A stretch of 64,000 nucleotides of DNA from Magnaporthiopsis rhizophila (GCA_003049465.1 PYSS01000108.1:1-64000); one strand, 5' to 3'. Numbered from the stretch's first letter, positions 35,500 to 48,690 are shown. Translations and numbers: made by a program. Notes: generated by a model not told the origin, from the letters alone.

Positions 35500-36060
35500 G
35501 CGACGGATTTGTGGCCGTATTGTATGGTGACGATGATGGATGAGCGTATGGTCACGAGTGAAGTGTCAAGACGAGCGATGATGATAATGAATATTGAGCT
35601 TGGGAATAGCACAGGGAGGACAGCACACACACATACACACACCTCGGGACTTGTCAGAATGTGTTTTTGGTTGAAGCGACTGGAGAATATTGCTACCTCT
35701 CAATTGAATCAAAATTCATTTATGGGCAGAATGCATCCATTGGCCGTTCCGTGTGTGTGGCCGCCAATTACATTGATTCCAGGGGCGCTGGCGTTACCTC
35801 AGTACAGGCTGCTGTAACTGCGCATCCCAGGGGGCGCGCGTCTCGAGTTTAGTCAACATCTGGCGCGGACGCGGGGATCCGTTGACGACGGGGACCCAGC
35901 TGAGCTTGAAACGTTCAGCAAGGCGGCACAGGGATGGAACCGCCCGACTTTAGCTTGGACCTAACAATCTCACGACCTACAATCAACAGCCGAACAATAA
36001 TTAATAGCAACAAGAAGAAGAAAAAAAAACGTCACAACCTTCCCGAAGCCCCCGGGGCAC
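35500..36060. other. Intergenic region AMS1-kinase
   Basis: A CA-rich short repeat lies at about 35622-35642. No gene is seen. The open frame of the kinase extends upstream to 35934 but is not family-like there. Confidence 0.55.
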
Positions 36061-37575
36061 ATGGCAAAAATGGCGCAGGTGTTCTCGGATCTGTTCTACT
36101 CGCTGAGCAATTGCCTCACCTGCTTCCCCGGCTCGCCGACGCTCAAGATCAACAGCCGGATCTTCAAGATCCTGAGGCTGCTGGGCGAGGTATGTCGGTC
36201 TTCTGTCCCCGGTCTCGTCGCCTCATCGCCGACAAACAAATCTCAGGGCTGACCCTTCCCTCCTCCATGCAGGGCGGTTTCTCGTACGTCTACCTCGTCC
36301 AGGACACGTCGACCTCGGAGCTGCTGGCGCTCAAGAAGATCCGATGCCCGTTCGGGGCCGAGTCGGTGGCGCAGGCCATGCGCGAGGTCGAGGCCTACAA
36401 GCTGTTTGAGCACTCGGACGGCATCATCCACAGCGTCGACTACAGCATCTCGGGCGAGCGCGGCGACCCGAGCTCCAAGACGGTCTACGTGCTGCTGCCC
36501 TATTACCGCCGCGGGAACCTGCAGGACATGATCAACGCGAACCTCGTCAACCACACCCGCTTCCCCGAGAAGAAGCTGATGCTGCTCTTCCTCGGCGTCT
36601 GCCGCGCCCTGCGCGACATGCACGTCTACCGCGGCGCCGGACCCGGCGGCGCCGCCGGGGCGGGGGGTGGTGAGCGCATGGAGGCGGTGGCTGCAGGTGG
36701 TGGCGCAGGAGGAGGAAGCAAAAAGAAGAAAAAGAAGGGCAGCGTAGCGGCCGCGGCGTCAAGAGGCGCGCGCGCAACAGAGACGGGTGCCGACGAGGAC
36801 GACGAGACGGCCCAGCAGCTGCCGCTGATGGTGGGAGACGAGGACCGGGAAGGCCGCGGCGGCGGCGGCGCTGGGGGGCGCGGACCAGGCGGTTCCTCCA
36901 GGTCGTATGCGCATCGCGACATCAAGCCGGGTAGGTCGATACTCTTTTCCTCTCTTGCTCGCGTTCCCAACAGACATGCCGGATCTGCTTGCTGATGAGG
37001 CCATCACCAAAACAGGCAACATCATGATCGCCGACAACGGCGCGGACCCGATCCTCATGGACCTCGGGTCCATCGCCGAGTCCCCCCTGGCCATCACGTC
37101 GCGGTCCATCGCCATCGCGACGCAGGACACGGCGGCCGAGCACTCGACCATGCCGTACCGCGCGCCCGAGCTCTTCGACGTCAAGACGGGCACGGTAATC
37201 GACACAAAGGTCGACGTCTGGTCGCTCGGCTGCACCCTCTACGCCTGCCTCGTCGGCAAGTCGCCCTTCGAGGCCAGGTCCGACGAGACGGGCGGCTCCC
37301 TCAGCATCTGCGTCCTCGGCGGCGACTGGCGCTTCCCCGACGAGGCCCCCGGGGGAGCCAAGCACAGCGCAAAGGGCAAGGGCCCAGCCGCCGGTGGTGG
37401 TGGTGGTGGGTCTTCTGCCGCCGCCGCCGACGACGACACCAGTATCAGCGAACCCATCCGCGACGTCGTCAGGAGATGTCTCAAGGTTGAGCCCAGCGAG
37501 AGGCCAGATATTGACGAGCTCATTGACCTGGTCGAAAATGTTATTGAGGAACTACCCGATGACGGAGGCTCGTGA
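36061..37575 (+). CDS. ENV7: STK16/Env7-type (NAK family) Ser/Thr kinase
   Basis: This is a small serine/threonine kinase of the NAK family; yeast Env7 and animal STK16 are lipid-anchored kinases on vacuole or Golgi membranes. Exons are 36061-36189, 36273-36930 and 37016-37575, giving 448 residues. Visible elements are the Gly-rich loop GEGGFSYVYL spanning the first junction, VAIK-like lysine in LALKKI, catalytic loop HRDIKPGN split by the second intron, DLGS in place of DFG (normal for this family), the activation segment ending MPYRAPELF, and VDVWSLGCTLYA. C18 and C21 (SNCLTCF) are candidate palmitoylation sites. About 90 residues of Gly/Lys/Ala low-complexity sequence are inserted immediately before the HRD loop, and a second Gly/Ala run lies near the C-terminal lobe. 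A start at 36070 would shorten the protein by three residues. Confidence 0.87.
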
Positions 37576-38581
37576 ACTCTTTTGTCAGGCTTTGTTTACT
37601 AGGGAAACTCTCTGCACCGGTTGGTTTGGCCCTCATATGTTTCTTTACGCTTTGTATCAGCCGTTACCTCATTGTGGGCGAAAAAAAGATCTGGTTGTTT
37701 TTATTTCTATTTATACGGCGGGCTTTCCCGACAGAAAAGAACACCTATTACAGCACTATACTAGTTTATCGACCGTAAGGATGGATCGTCGTCTCGGTCA
37801 AGATCAAAATTATGGCCCATAACAGGCTATCCCCAGACCGTATTGCTGCCTCGGAGCACTCGTTTTCACCGTCAATATACACAGCACAAACCAGCGGATT
37901 TGATCAACGTTTTGCTTCGTATACCCTCGTGATTAGAAAGACAACATCTGGAGTACTCCATGCCCCAAAACCGCAGCAGGCAAAGAAAGAAAAAGGTCAA
38001 ATCAAAACCCAACGGCTATCCTAACGAGCAATACACCCGATACCATAGTCCTTCGACCGTGAGCCGTGAAGAGCGAAAGCCGAATGCAAAAGCGAAACAA
38101 GCACGCCCCCCTAGCACGATATTGGATGGTGACATCATCACAACAAGTTCTCATTGACGACATCCCGAGGCCGAGTTAACCCAGCCCAAATCAAAGGAAC
38201 GCCGGCCTCGATAGTGAAAAAGACATTAATCCATGGTTGGCTTCCTGATAATCACTTTTGCCAGGTAGGCAAAAAGTTGGTACTCGGAAACAAAAAAAAA
38301 GGTCCGTCAAGAAGAAAGAGCATGGCATTTCCTAACGGAAGCGGCCGATAGACATATTGTACAGTATAACAAGTGTTGAGGAAAACAAAACAAGTCGGCT
38401 TGGGTGGGAAACCGAGAAAACCTAAGCCGCTACAAGAAGAAGAATTACCAAGCATGACTGATTAGATAAACGTAGTTTTGGGTCATCACAAAAGTGCCTC
38501 CCCACCTCCTTGCCTGGGTTGCGTTGGTAGAGGGCAGTAAAACAGGAAGAAAAAAGGTCATGTCATCAACTTTGCTCGTCT
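37576..38581. other. Convergent 3' region kinase - CLIP-170
   Basis: This is about 1 kb between convergent genes, noticeably more AT-rich than the surrounding sequence. No supported gene. Confidence 0.55.
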
Positions 38582-41473
38582 TTAAAAGGCATCTTCAAAG
38601 GGACAGTCGACGCTGTCGTGCCCGTCGCGCTCGCACAGGGCGCACCACTTCTCAACGTCGACAACGCCGCTCTCCTTGCCGGCGACGGGGCCGGACTCCA
38701 TGGGGTTCGGCAGGATTTTGATGTCCGGGGTGGGCACGGGAGCCTTGGTCCGCATGGGCGACAGCGGAGCGGGCGTGGCCGAGGCGTCCTGGCCCGTCTT
38801 GGGCGACAGGCCGCCCTTGGGTCCCGAGCTGCTGGCGGCCCGGCCGCGGTGGTCGCGGGCCGATGCCGGCGACCCGTTGCTGCCCTGGGTCGGGAACATG
38901 TTGGTGCAGTTCAGGATGCCGTGGCCCGACGTCTCGCACAGCTCGCACCAGAGCGTGCTATTCTCCGTCGCCGTCGAGTAGGCGTCGCTCTCGGGCATGG
39001 TGTCGAGCGTGGTCGCACGCGTGTGCGTCTTGCGGGGACCCTCGGGCGTCCGCGACCCTCCTCCTTCCCGCGAGAGGATCACCGTGTCCCTCGAGTCGCG
39101 GTACGAGTCGTGGTCGGCAGGCACCACGGTGGCGGCACTCGCCCGGTGGCTGTTGAGGCGCAGCTGGTCCAGCTCGCGCTCGATATCACCCTCACGCCCA
39201 GACTTGGTGTTCAGCAGCGCTCGGAGCTCGGCCACTTCGACCTCCAGACGCTCGCGCGCGATGCGATCGTTGGAAGCGTCGCTGGAGCGGAGGCCCTTGA
39301 AAGGGGGCTGGCTCAGGGTGGGCGTCCGGCTAGGATCGTCGCCGGGCAGACCGGGGATCGAGTCCCTGCTCAGGGAGTGAATGATGGCCTTGAGACCTCT
39401 AATCTCGTCCTCCTTCTGCTCCAGCTCCTTGGAGCTAGGTCCGCCTCGCGTGCCGTTGGCAGCCCCCGCGGCGGCCGCCTTTTCGCGCTCCCGCCGCAGC
39501 TCCGAGCGTGTTCTTTCAACCTCGCCCCTAAGGAACTCGACTTCGCCACGCGCCTCGGCCTCACCTCGTCTGGCGTCCTCGAGGCCTTCCTCGAGCTCCT
39601 GCACCAGCTCTTCGAGCTGCTTGAGCTGCTTGGCGACTGCGTTGACATCGGTCGTGCGGTCCTGGTAGTCGTGCAGCTCCTGAAGCACCTCCTCCAGCTT
39701 TTTCTCGTACACCCTCTCCGTCTCGGTGCTCGCCAGTTCCAGTGTATCAATAGTGCTCCTGAAGTCGGCCCTGTGGGCGTCGAACTCGGCAGTGAGCATT
39801 GCTATCTTTTCGTTCTTCTCCCGGAGCAGCGCTCGGAGCTGCCCCGTGTCCTTATCGTCGAGGCTCCCTCGCCGCGGTGGCATGGGCATATCCCCTCCCT
39901 CGGCCTGGGCCTCGAAAAGCGTCTGCAGCTCCGTCAAGCTGCTCTCCATCTCGGCCAGCGACTGGGCCTGCTCCTTCAGCTGCCTGTCGCGGTCCTCCAG
40001 TTTGCTGCGAAGACGTTCCAGTTCTTCGTTTTGAGGGGCATTGCCGTTGACGTTGCCGTTGCCGTGGCCGTTGGCAGTGCGGGATGGTGGACGTAGCTTG
40101 GCGGTGAGGGAAGATACCGAGCCTACGCTGCCGTTTGTTGGGGCCCGCTTGAACCCAACGGGCGTTGTCTCATCGTCGGTGAAGCCGCTTTGGCTGCTGC
40201 CACCCAGTGCGGATGTGCTGCGCGGACCGATGCCGCCAGCCCTGCTCTCCTGCTTCAGGACTCCCCGCTTGGTGGGATCACCGGCGGTGCCACGAACGCT
40301 CTGGGAGAACTTGCTGTTTGGCGAGCCGCCGTATCTCGGCCCAGGGACCTTGGGGGCGGGCGTTGCGATGGACGAGCGTGGTGCCGGGGTCATTTGCAGG
40401 CGGCGGACGGGTGAGTCTGGTCGTGGTATCGACATTCTAGGTTTCTTGCCCGTCGGACTTGCGGCGCGGCTAGGGCCCACGGATTGACTGAACTTGGGTA
40501 ATGATGGGGTTGGCGGAGTAAAGTTTGTTGAGTTCTGGGTCCCGGCCTTAAGGCCGGGCATGGGAGGCGTGGGTGTCAAAGGCATCGTGTGTGGCGAGTG
40601 TCGCCTGACGGCTTTGGAGAGCGGCAGGAAGATGCCAGCACCTGGCCTCGAGGTTGTGAAATAAGAAACGCTATTGACGGCGCCAATGTCAGCAAGTCCA
40701 AAGACAAAATTATTACAATGAACCAAGCGCGACACGCTAACTTGAACGTGTAGAGAGACGGCAGGGGAGGCACCCAACCCAGCCGGCCAACGGCCCGAAG
40801 GCCGCTAGAAACGGAGCCAAGAACCACATCATTTCCGAATGCCCAAAATACATAATTACCGGCCGATATGACGGGGGTAGGAGGCAATAATCGCCACAAC
40901 AGGGCTGGGGCAAAAGGGCCAGGGAATGACGACTCACCCGTCGACGTCACCGCTATTCTTGCCCCTCGAGGCGAAGTCCGGGTGCAGCTCGACGCCGGCA
41001 AAAACCCCCTTACGGCCGCCGACGGAGCCAACGAAGCGGACTGTGCCAAACATGTTGCCCGGCACATCGACCGAGTCGCCAACCGCGACGGCGCCATGAG
41101 GGTCGGCTGTGGCTGGGCGTGCCGGGCTCGAGATCGGGGGCAGCATCTTGGAGGGCGACGCGGCGGCGTCTTCGTCGTTCAGGACGGAGTGCAGGGCGTA
41201 GGACTCGGTGTCATCAGGGATGGAGGCGAGCGAGTTCGGGGTGAGGGCGGCGAACGAGGCCTTGCGCGACAGGCCTGGGGGAGCGAGGCGCGAGTGAGCT
41301 GTGTAGAGCGAGTTCAGGTTTGGCGACGACGCCGAGGCTAACGAGCCCAGGCCTGACGATCTTCGCGGCGGCGCACGGGAAAGCGCCCTCAGAGGACCAG
41401 GTGCCGCGGAGCTGTGGTGCGGGATGGACGAGAACGGCGTCGTGAGCGTGGTGGTGCTGGTGGTGAAAGACAT
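38582..41473 (-). CDS. CLIP-170-type CAP-Gly microtubule plus-end protein
   Basis: This is a microtubule plus-end tracking protein of the CLIP-170/Bik1/Tip1 group. Exons (5' to 3') are 41473-40938 and 40670-38582, giving 874 residues. The order is a Ser/Pro-rich basic N terminus (about 1-125) and a CAP-Gly domain at about 130-205 with the binding loop GKNSGDVDGVSYF. A Ser/Pro-rich linker follows (to about 400), then a long coiled coil of heptad-rich Glu/Leu/Arg sequence (about 400-700). Two CCHC-like zinc knuckles end the protein: CELCETSGHGILNC at 754-767 and CALCERDGHDSVDC at 855-868, the second only six residues from the C terminus. This architecture is that of CLIP-170, where the knuckles bind dynactin and LIS1. 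The 267-nt intron is long for this window and interrupts the CAP-Gly loop. Orthologue names differ between fungi, so I give no symbol. Confidence 0.9.
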
Positions 41474-44331
41474 TGTGGGTTTTTTTTTCCGCGGTCGGGC
41501 CGGGCAGCAGCCCCCCTAGCGTAATTTGTTTAGTGTTTACCGTGCACCAGAAACGGAGGCCAGACAACCCCCCACACCGGCGCAACACAGGCCGCCACCA
41601 CCGGTTTCTGCGCGACAGAATTCAACAAAGTTGGAAGAAGAAGAGAAAAAAAGAAGAAAAAAAAAAGGCCCCAAGACAAGCAAAAATTTGGCCTTGGACG
41701 CAACCGGAACAAAATGGCCGCGTCAGCCCACTGGCGACAGCCACCAAAGTCCAAAGCGCCCTCCACGTCGATCAATTGGCCGGCCCCCGAGCCCCCGAGA
41801 GATGCTTGGATTGCGGCAATGCGCTGCCGGTTTGTGACCACCGTGAACTGCCTGCTGGCCCGTCCGCACCCGCCGCACCCGTCTCTGGGGTAGGTGCCCG
41901 TTCGCTAGGGTGCGGTTGCACGCAGCCGACACAGCGTCTGTCTCGGTTCTTCGTTTCCGCGGGGCCGCGATCGCTGGCTCGTGTTTTGCAAAGCCAATAT
42001 ATGCAAAGTGGCAGGCCACAGGAAACTCCCCGCGAGAGAGGTTGCAGCGCTCGGTGGCGCAGAGCTGGTAGGCGGTTGATGAGGGAAACACACGAACGCC
42101 TCTCACCCTCTACCCCTAGTGATTAATGCTGCCCGGTACGGTTCGCCGTGTTTCCGGGAGCGCAAGCTGTCTCTGGCGTCGGGTCGATCGTTGCGGGAAG
42201 GATGCCTATACTCTAGCCGGGCAGAGCAATTGTATACCCGAGGTGGAAACAAGCCCGGCAATCAATGTCCTGTGTCAAGCAGAAGAAGGCCGGTCGGTTC
42301 GAAGAGGAAAAGGCGGTTCGGAAGAGAGATGGGATGAACAGCGGAAGGTCTGAGGTATGAATGTTATAGCCAGCTCGCCGGCCTCGCGAGATGTGCCCAG
42401 AACTAGACCTAGGAAGCCAATCTTGAGCCTAGTGCAAGCAAGCTGCAGCCACCCTTGCTGGATACCACCTGGGCAGCGCTGGACGAGGGTGTGACGGTCG
42501 CCGGGAGCCAAGCCGAAGAAGGTACGGAGGAGGAAACGAGAATGTTACGTGGGAGGAGGGAGGAGGGCTGGGAAAGGGAGACCGGCGTCTCTACTCTACT
42601 TGACATGAGGAAATAATGTGCGCCCACCCCATGTTTGCGCCTCCCACGTGGAGCTCCTTTCTTCTGCATGGGCAAGGTCGACCAGAGCCCACCTCAGTCC
42701 ATTCGCCAAACAAGCCCTGCACAAGCGTCCAATTGCATGGCTGGGATCCAGGAACGTACGTCTTCTGGGTCTCTCTGGCCAGCTCCGGAAGCTGGGGGCT
42801 GGTGTCAATGACGACTTTGGGTCGACAAACGGAAGACGCAACTACAAGGGACATATGCAACTAAGCCGCCGCAGCTGGGGCAACAGTGACACAATAACAA
42901 AAAAAACAACCAGACATCAGCAATGAATGGGAGCTAACAGCTGCGACATCAACAAAGCCATGCGACACCAAGGGATGTCGGGTACCCACTCCCTAGACAC
43001 CTGCCAAACTAGAAGCCTTACCCAAAAAGACAAATCAGGTCCAGATTCGAGCCCGCCAGGAGAGAAAATAAGAAAAAAAGAAAAAATTTAAGGACAGATG
43101 AAAGCGGGCCAGGCACCCGATGTGGAAAGAGTAAACATGGCCACCGCCAATCCCCTCTCATGCGACATGTCGGTGTGGCAGCAGCTCGCTCTTTTGTGGC
43201 AGGAGACAGTGCGTCTGTGGGGTCCTAGTCCGCCAATCAGACGCCGGCATTCCGAGCCGTCACATCTCGTCATCTCGGGGGTTTCCAGATCCCCTTTTCC
43301 TTGTAACCCTGCTCTTTCCGCTTGTCACCTACGTAACACGTACATACCCAGCAGGCGCAAATGGCACGCACATATGTACGTACCTACGTACGCTTTACGC
43401 ACAGGTGCATCCTGTCTGGTACTCTGTTGCGAAATATGGCTTGTTGCATGTCGACCGATTAGGAGCCGAAGGATGTCGGGTGGGAATGGAGGGGAAAAAC
43501 ACTGCCCTTTGAAAGTGGCCCTAGCGAAGTTGCAAATGGTCTAGCTCATGGGCCCCTAGACTGCTCTCCACAGATCGAGGAAAGGACCAGCTGATAAGGG
43601 TAGCCTTGGGAGGTTGTCAGTGTCAATCTCCATGTTGCCCTGATCCGCCCGCCTGGTTCGGGAAAGCCTCCGGAAGCCAAAAATGACTTATGAAAAAAGT
43701 TTCTTTTTCATTCTTTCTTTTTTTCCCTTCTTTTATTTTTGCTATAAGGAGGACTCACGGCACCTGCGCGGAGCGTTGCTTGTTTTCCCGTCGGATCTTT
43801 GCCCGTCTGAATTCAAGTTCAGCTCCGGAAATCACGAGGACACCGACGTCCAGGTATCACCGTCAAAGCGGACCAGCCTCGCTTATCTCGTGAGCATAGA
43901 AAACGCAAGGAGAAACAAGAAAATACCCCATCGTCCTGGGATTCGGAGGGCCGCTCAGAGGCTAGTGCGTCAGTTCCGTGGTCCGTGAGAGCTGCTTGCC
44001 CCTGGCTCCCCCGCCCAGGAAGGCGGTGATGGCGTCGAATCCATGTACGGTAATCCAAGCTGTGGATCGACGACGCAGCCCTTTTGGCCAAAACCATTCC
44101 GTGTGCAATGCCACTCTCCCCTCATATAACCACCCTGCACGATGGCGGCTTGTACGTTCGATGAAACTTGGGTCTCGACCAAATGCATGACCCTCGTGCT
44201 GTTCCTGCGTCGTGAAAAACGTGGCCCGGACAAGGGTTTCACCGCTACAATATGGAACTGGTCCAAGGGCCTGTTCTCTGCTCCTTGTATGGCTATGAAA
44301 AAAACTTCTACCTGGCGCCTCAACGCCCACA
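41474..44331. other. Intergenic region CLIP-170 - membrane protein
   Basis: This is 2.9 kb with only overlapping, low-complexity open frames on both strands and no recognisable domain. It includes a purine-rich block at 41633-41667 and a TACGTA-type cluster at 43374-43392. I see no supported gene. Confidence 0.5.
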
Positions 44332-45502
44332 TCAGTCGTGGCCCCTCTCGATGATATCACCCCGCCCCAGTGGCCTGGTGCCGTCATTGAGCACCATGGC
44401 CTCGCGGTGCTGGCGTCGGAGCCGCTGTTCCTCCACGCTCTGCTCAAGCACTCTCGGTTGGAAAGACTCCACCTCCCTTAGGTCGACCCCCTCTCCCGTA
44501 ATAGACAGCACTATCCTGATGCCGTTGATCTCGCCTGCCTCCTCGATAGCCTCTGCTTCGCCGTCGCCATCGACCGCGATTAGCTTGGCGCGCTGTAAAG
44601 CCTCGTAGCCGCCCCGAGTATCCCGGATCCTCCGGCAGATCTCGCATATCCGGTTGTGCCTGTGGCTCATGTACTGCGCGAAATTGTGCTGCCGCTCTTC
44701 GTCGGTGTCGCCCCACTGCTGCTTGACAAGCCACTTCTCGATGAACTTGGCCTTGACAAGCTTTTCTGGGTCGTATTTGTTAAGCAGCTGGATAATAAAC
44801 ATGAGGCAAAACTTCTCCGACATGTCTCTGAGGTAGTAGTCGTCATAGTACATGTCGTCGAGCTTCCTGCGCGACGACTCTTCCGCGCAAAGCTCTAAGG
44901 ATCTGACCAATGCCGAATATGCCTTATCCGTGTGGAGGATGTGGAGACTGTCTGTGGAAGAGGCTGGTTAGCCCTAGATACCTACCTAATCGATGATAGC
45001 TGAGTTCCAGGGGCGCGGCGGGAAGAATGTGATGACGGCTCTCGAGCGAAGACTCACTTTGGTCAGTGATGAGTGCCAGCATTCTCAAGCTCCTCATGCG
45101 CTCGTCATAGTCGGGCCTGGTGATGCCCCAGAGCAGATAGTCTACACTTTCCGTCTCGTTGAGCGCTCTGTCGCAGATGATCTTGGCCGCCGTCTCCCGG
45201 ATCGCGAAGTTGTAGTGTCCTAGCAAGCTCTCCAGGGTGTTGAGCTTCAACGAATCCTCCGTCTCCTGCGTAATGTATCGTGGCTTCGGCGGACTCGTTT
45301 TGATCTCGTTCTGTTCGCGGATGTGCTCTAGCATCTTGCGGATTCCCACCAGAAGAATCACAGAGCCGATACTGAGGCTGGCGGCAATTACGCGCCCATC
45401 GCGGGCAAAGCCGAGCAGGCCCATGGTGGCAGCGTCGATCAGGCTGGATATGTTAGCGGTTCGGACGCTGTTCTCGAGCGTGAAAATACGGGCTTGGCGC
45501 AT
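44332..45502 (-). CDS. Conserved fungal one-helix membrane protein, armadillo-like
   Basis: Exons (5' to 3') are 45502-45058 and 44951-44332, giving 354 residues. One hydrophobic segment (about 38-55, VIAASLSIGSVILLVGI) is preceded by a 37-residue head and followed by a mainly helical cytosolic-type region. That region begins LNTLESLLGHYNFAIRETAAKII, which looks like armadillo/HEAT-type helical repeats. The segment around LLWGITRPDYDERMRSLR, and KLDDMYYDDYYLRD after the splice junction, have the look of a conserved domain that I have seen annotated only as hypothetical. The junction rebuilds a continuous ITDQNSLHILHTDKAYSALVRS. The start codons of this gene and NOP14 are 355 bp apart and divergent. 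Membrane topology and target organelle cannot be told from the sequence. Confidence 0.8.
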
Positions 45503-45857
45503 GGATTGTCCATGTTGAGGCCCTGCAAGCTACCTGGAGGGTCAAATCGGCATCCCGTCGTCAAAACATGGGGATGGGGCGGCCCAGGTTGCGATGACGA
45601 TATTTGTGAAGCATCTTTGCAGCCGCGCTTCTATCCATGAAATGGAAGCCCGTTCCATGGTGGTCCCTCCAATTGTGGACCTAGGCGGCGCGGCGGGATA
45701 GCAGCTGATAAGATAAGGCATCGAAGCTGCGGGCCAAAAAAAAAAATCAGGACGCTGCGCCATTGGATCTAATGAGCGACGACTAAACAGGCCGCGCGAC
45801 ATTGCGCATCGATTTCTCCTTTACCACTTTGCCGCGGCTACAAGCCGACCTCTACAC
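45503..45857. promoter_or_regulatory. Divergent promoter membrane protein/NOP14
   Basis: This is 355 bp between two divergent start codons, so both promoters must lie here. An A11 run is at 45737-45747. I see no clear TATA box. Confidence 0.45.
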
Positions 45858-48690
45858 ATGGCGGGCTCACAGCTCAAAAGGCTAAAGGCCTCTCTGCGGG
45901 AACAGGGAATCGTGGGACCCCAAAAATCGAAGAAGCAGAAGAAGCAGACGGCCCAAGACGCAAAAGCCAATGCGGACAAGCGGCTGAAGAGATCAGTTGC
46001 TCTGGAGGGAATCCGAGAGCAGTTCAATCCTTTCCAGTTTCACACGAATGCGCGGGGCCCCAAGTTTGAGGTGACGAGCAACAAGGCTTCGACCGCAAAT
46101 GCCTCCAAGGCCATAAAAGGACGCCCTGGCGTCACCAAGGCGCTCGGCGAGGAGAGGGTTTGTGCCCCCCCAAGAGATGCTATTCGCTTGCAAGGCTGCT
46201 GCTAACGGATATGTGCCGTAGCGCCGTGAGACCCTTTTGGTGGAGATGCAGCGCAGGAACAAGGTCGGCGGCATCCTGGATCGGCGAATCGGAGAGAACG
46301 ACCCATCCATGGCGCCGGAGGAGAAGGCCCTGCAGAGGTTTGCCATGGAGAAGCAGCGCAGCCACAAGAAGGGTTCCCTCTTTGACCTGGAGGACAACGA
46401 GGACGAGGTCGGCCTGACCCACATGGGCAAGTCCTTGCCCTTTGACGACGGCGACGACGATTTTGACAAGGCCGATCTGCCATCCGAGAACGAGTCCGAC
46501 ATAGCCAACATAAACCCCACGCGTCTCAAGAGAATGCGCGGCGAGGATGTTTCCGATGGAGACAACGATGAGGAGGAGCAGCTACCGGAGAGGAAAAAAA
46601 CCAAACAGGAGATCTACAAGGAGATCATCGAGAAGTCCAAAGCACACAAGTACGAGCGCCAGGCCGCCAAGGATGCCGATGAGGACTTGAGGGAAAAAAT
46701 AGACAAGGAATTTGCAGAGCTGCAAAGGGTGCTGTTTACAAACAAGGCGAAGCCCTCGCGGCCAGACCCGGAAGACTCGCAGCCCGCCCCGAAACTTGTC
46801 GCAGGACTCGACAAGGAAGAGTTCGACAAGGCCTACGATGTTCGTGTCAAAAAGCTGCTGCAAGACAAGAGGGCCCAACCCACCGAAAGGACGAAGACGG
46901 ATGAGGAAAAGGCTGCTGAGGAGTCGTCGCATCTCAAGGAGCTCGAGGAGAAGCGGCTCAAGAGGATGCGAGGAGAGGAAGCCAGTGATGACGACGGCGA
47001 CGGAGACGATGAGAGCGGGGAAGACGCAAAGTCGTCTCCTGATGCTACGGTGCACGATCCCGACGGAGATGTCGAGGAAGACGAGTTTCAGCTTGGCAAG
47101 GGAATCAGGAAGATGCGCCCGACAGCCACCGAGCTAGGGTTTGACGACGAGGACGACTTCATCATCGACGACGACCTGGTTGCCAGCGGATCCGACATTG
47201 AGCCAGAGGATGAAGATGATCTCTCTTCCGACGATAGCGGAGACGATGGGGATACTGGTTTCGACGGGTTCGGGTCCGACGACGAGTTCACAAATGGCCT
47301 CCTGACAGAGACGGAAAGCAGACAGCCCGAGTTCACAGAAGCAACTAAGCCACCCGACGCGGATTCCAAAGGCGATAACGATGGCATCCCGTATACTTTC
47401 CCATGCCCGCAGTCCCACGGCGAGCTGTTGAAAATCACAAAGGGGCTGCCTGTGGCCAAGCTTGCCACCGTCATCCAACGGATACGAGCGTTGTACCACC
47501 CCAAGCTGGACAGCAGCAACAAGGAGCGATTAGGGAACTTCTCTAGGGTCTTGGTTCAGCATATCGCATATCTGGGCAACCTGGCCGACGGCACGCCATC
47601 TGCCGCCATCGAGGGTCTCATTCGGCACGTCCACTCGCTGGCCAAGACATTCCCGCTCGAGATTTCGCGCGAATTTCGTCTCCATCTCCAGACCATGGGA
47701 GCTGATAGGCCGCTCGCGCTGGTCAATGGCGACCTGTTCATTCTGACCGCTATTGGCTCGATATACCCGACGTCGGACCATTTTCATCGGGTGGTGACTC
47801 CAGCCATGCTCTCCATCGCGAGATTCCTCGGCCAGAGTGTGCCCAAGAAGCTTTCCGACTATGCCACCGGGACCTACCTCACGATACTAGCTCTGCGGTA
47901 TCAGGCGCTATCAAAGCGCTATGTGCCGGAGCTGATGAATTTCACACTCAACACGCTGTGCGCCCTGGCTCCTGCTGAGTGTACAGAGCGTATGGGCGCT
48001 TTCCCACTGCACCGCCCTTTTCCGACCACTCGGATCAGGGATGGCCAAAAGGAGCCGGTACGCAAACTGAGCTGCGCTGATTGTTGCCCCTCCACTAGCG
48101 GCGATGATTGTTCTTCTAGTTCCTTGAAGGTTGCGGTCCTCGACACGGCCGTCAAGGTGCTCTCGGCCGCGGCTGAGTGCTGGACTGGGAAGTCCGGATT
48201 TTTCGAGACGTTTGAACCTGCCTGTAGGGTTTTGTTTCACTTGTGCTCCAAACCCTGTAGAAGCGCACTGCCTCCCGCCGTGGTCAAAGAAACAGAGAGG
48301 CTGTTGACGCGGTTGAAGGCGTCGCTGCAGGCGGCACGGCTATCTCGCCGGCCGCTGGAGCTGCACCATCACCGTCCCTTGGCGATCCGGACCTACGTGC
48401 CCAAGTTTGAGGACACGTTCGATCCGAATAAGCACTATGACCCGGACAGAGAGCGGGCCGAGATGGCCAAGCTCCGGGCCGAGCACAAGAGGGAGCGCAA
48501 GGGAGCGATGAGGGAGCTGAGGAAAGATGCGAACTTTATGGCCCGCGAGAAGCTCAAAATCAAGAAGGCCAAGGACGAGGCGTACGAGAAGAAATTCAAG
48601 AGGCTGGTGTCGGAGATACAGAGCCAAGAGGGTCGCGAGGCGAACGCATACGAGCGGGAGAAGCAGCAAAGGAAGCGGGCGAGGAAGTAA
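45858..48690 (+). CDS. NOP14: Nucleolar complex protein Nop14
   Basis: This is an essential component of the small-subunit processome needed for 18S rRNA maturation and 40S export. Exons are 45858-46157 and 46222-48690, giving 922 residues, somewhat longer than yeast Nop14. The N terminus has a lysine-rich nuclear signal (KSKKQKK) and the family motif around NPFQFHTNARGPKFEV. The intron lies just before RRETLLVEMQRRNKVGG, which continues into ILDRRIGENDPSM, a signature stretch of the family. The middle is a long acidic Asp/Glu/Lys-rich region. The C-terminal half is helical and ends with a basic coiled segment (AREKLKIKKAKDEAYEKKFK and following) typical of Nop14. Confidence 0.94.

Noticed and set aside
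38618..40096. 492-codon open frame on the plus strand
   Set aside because: Antisense to the CLIP-170 coiled-coil region. Its Leu/Arg-rich composition mirrors the reverse complement of Glu/Lys heptads.
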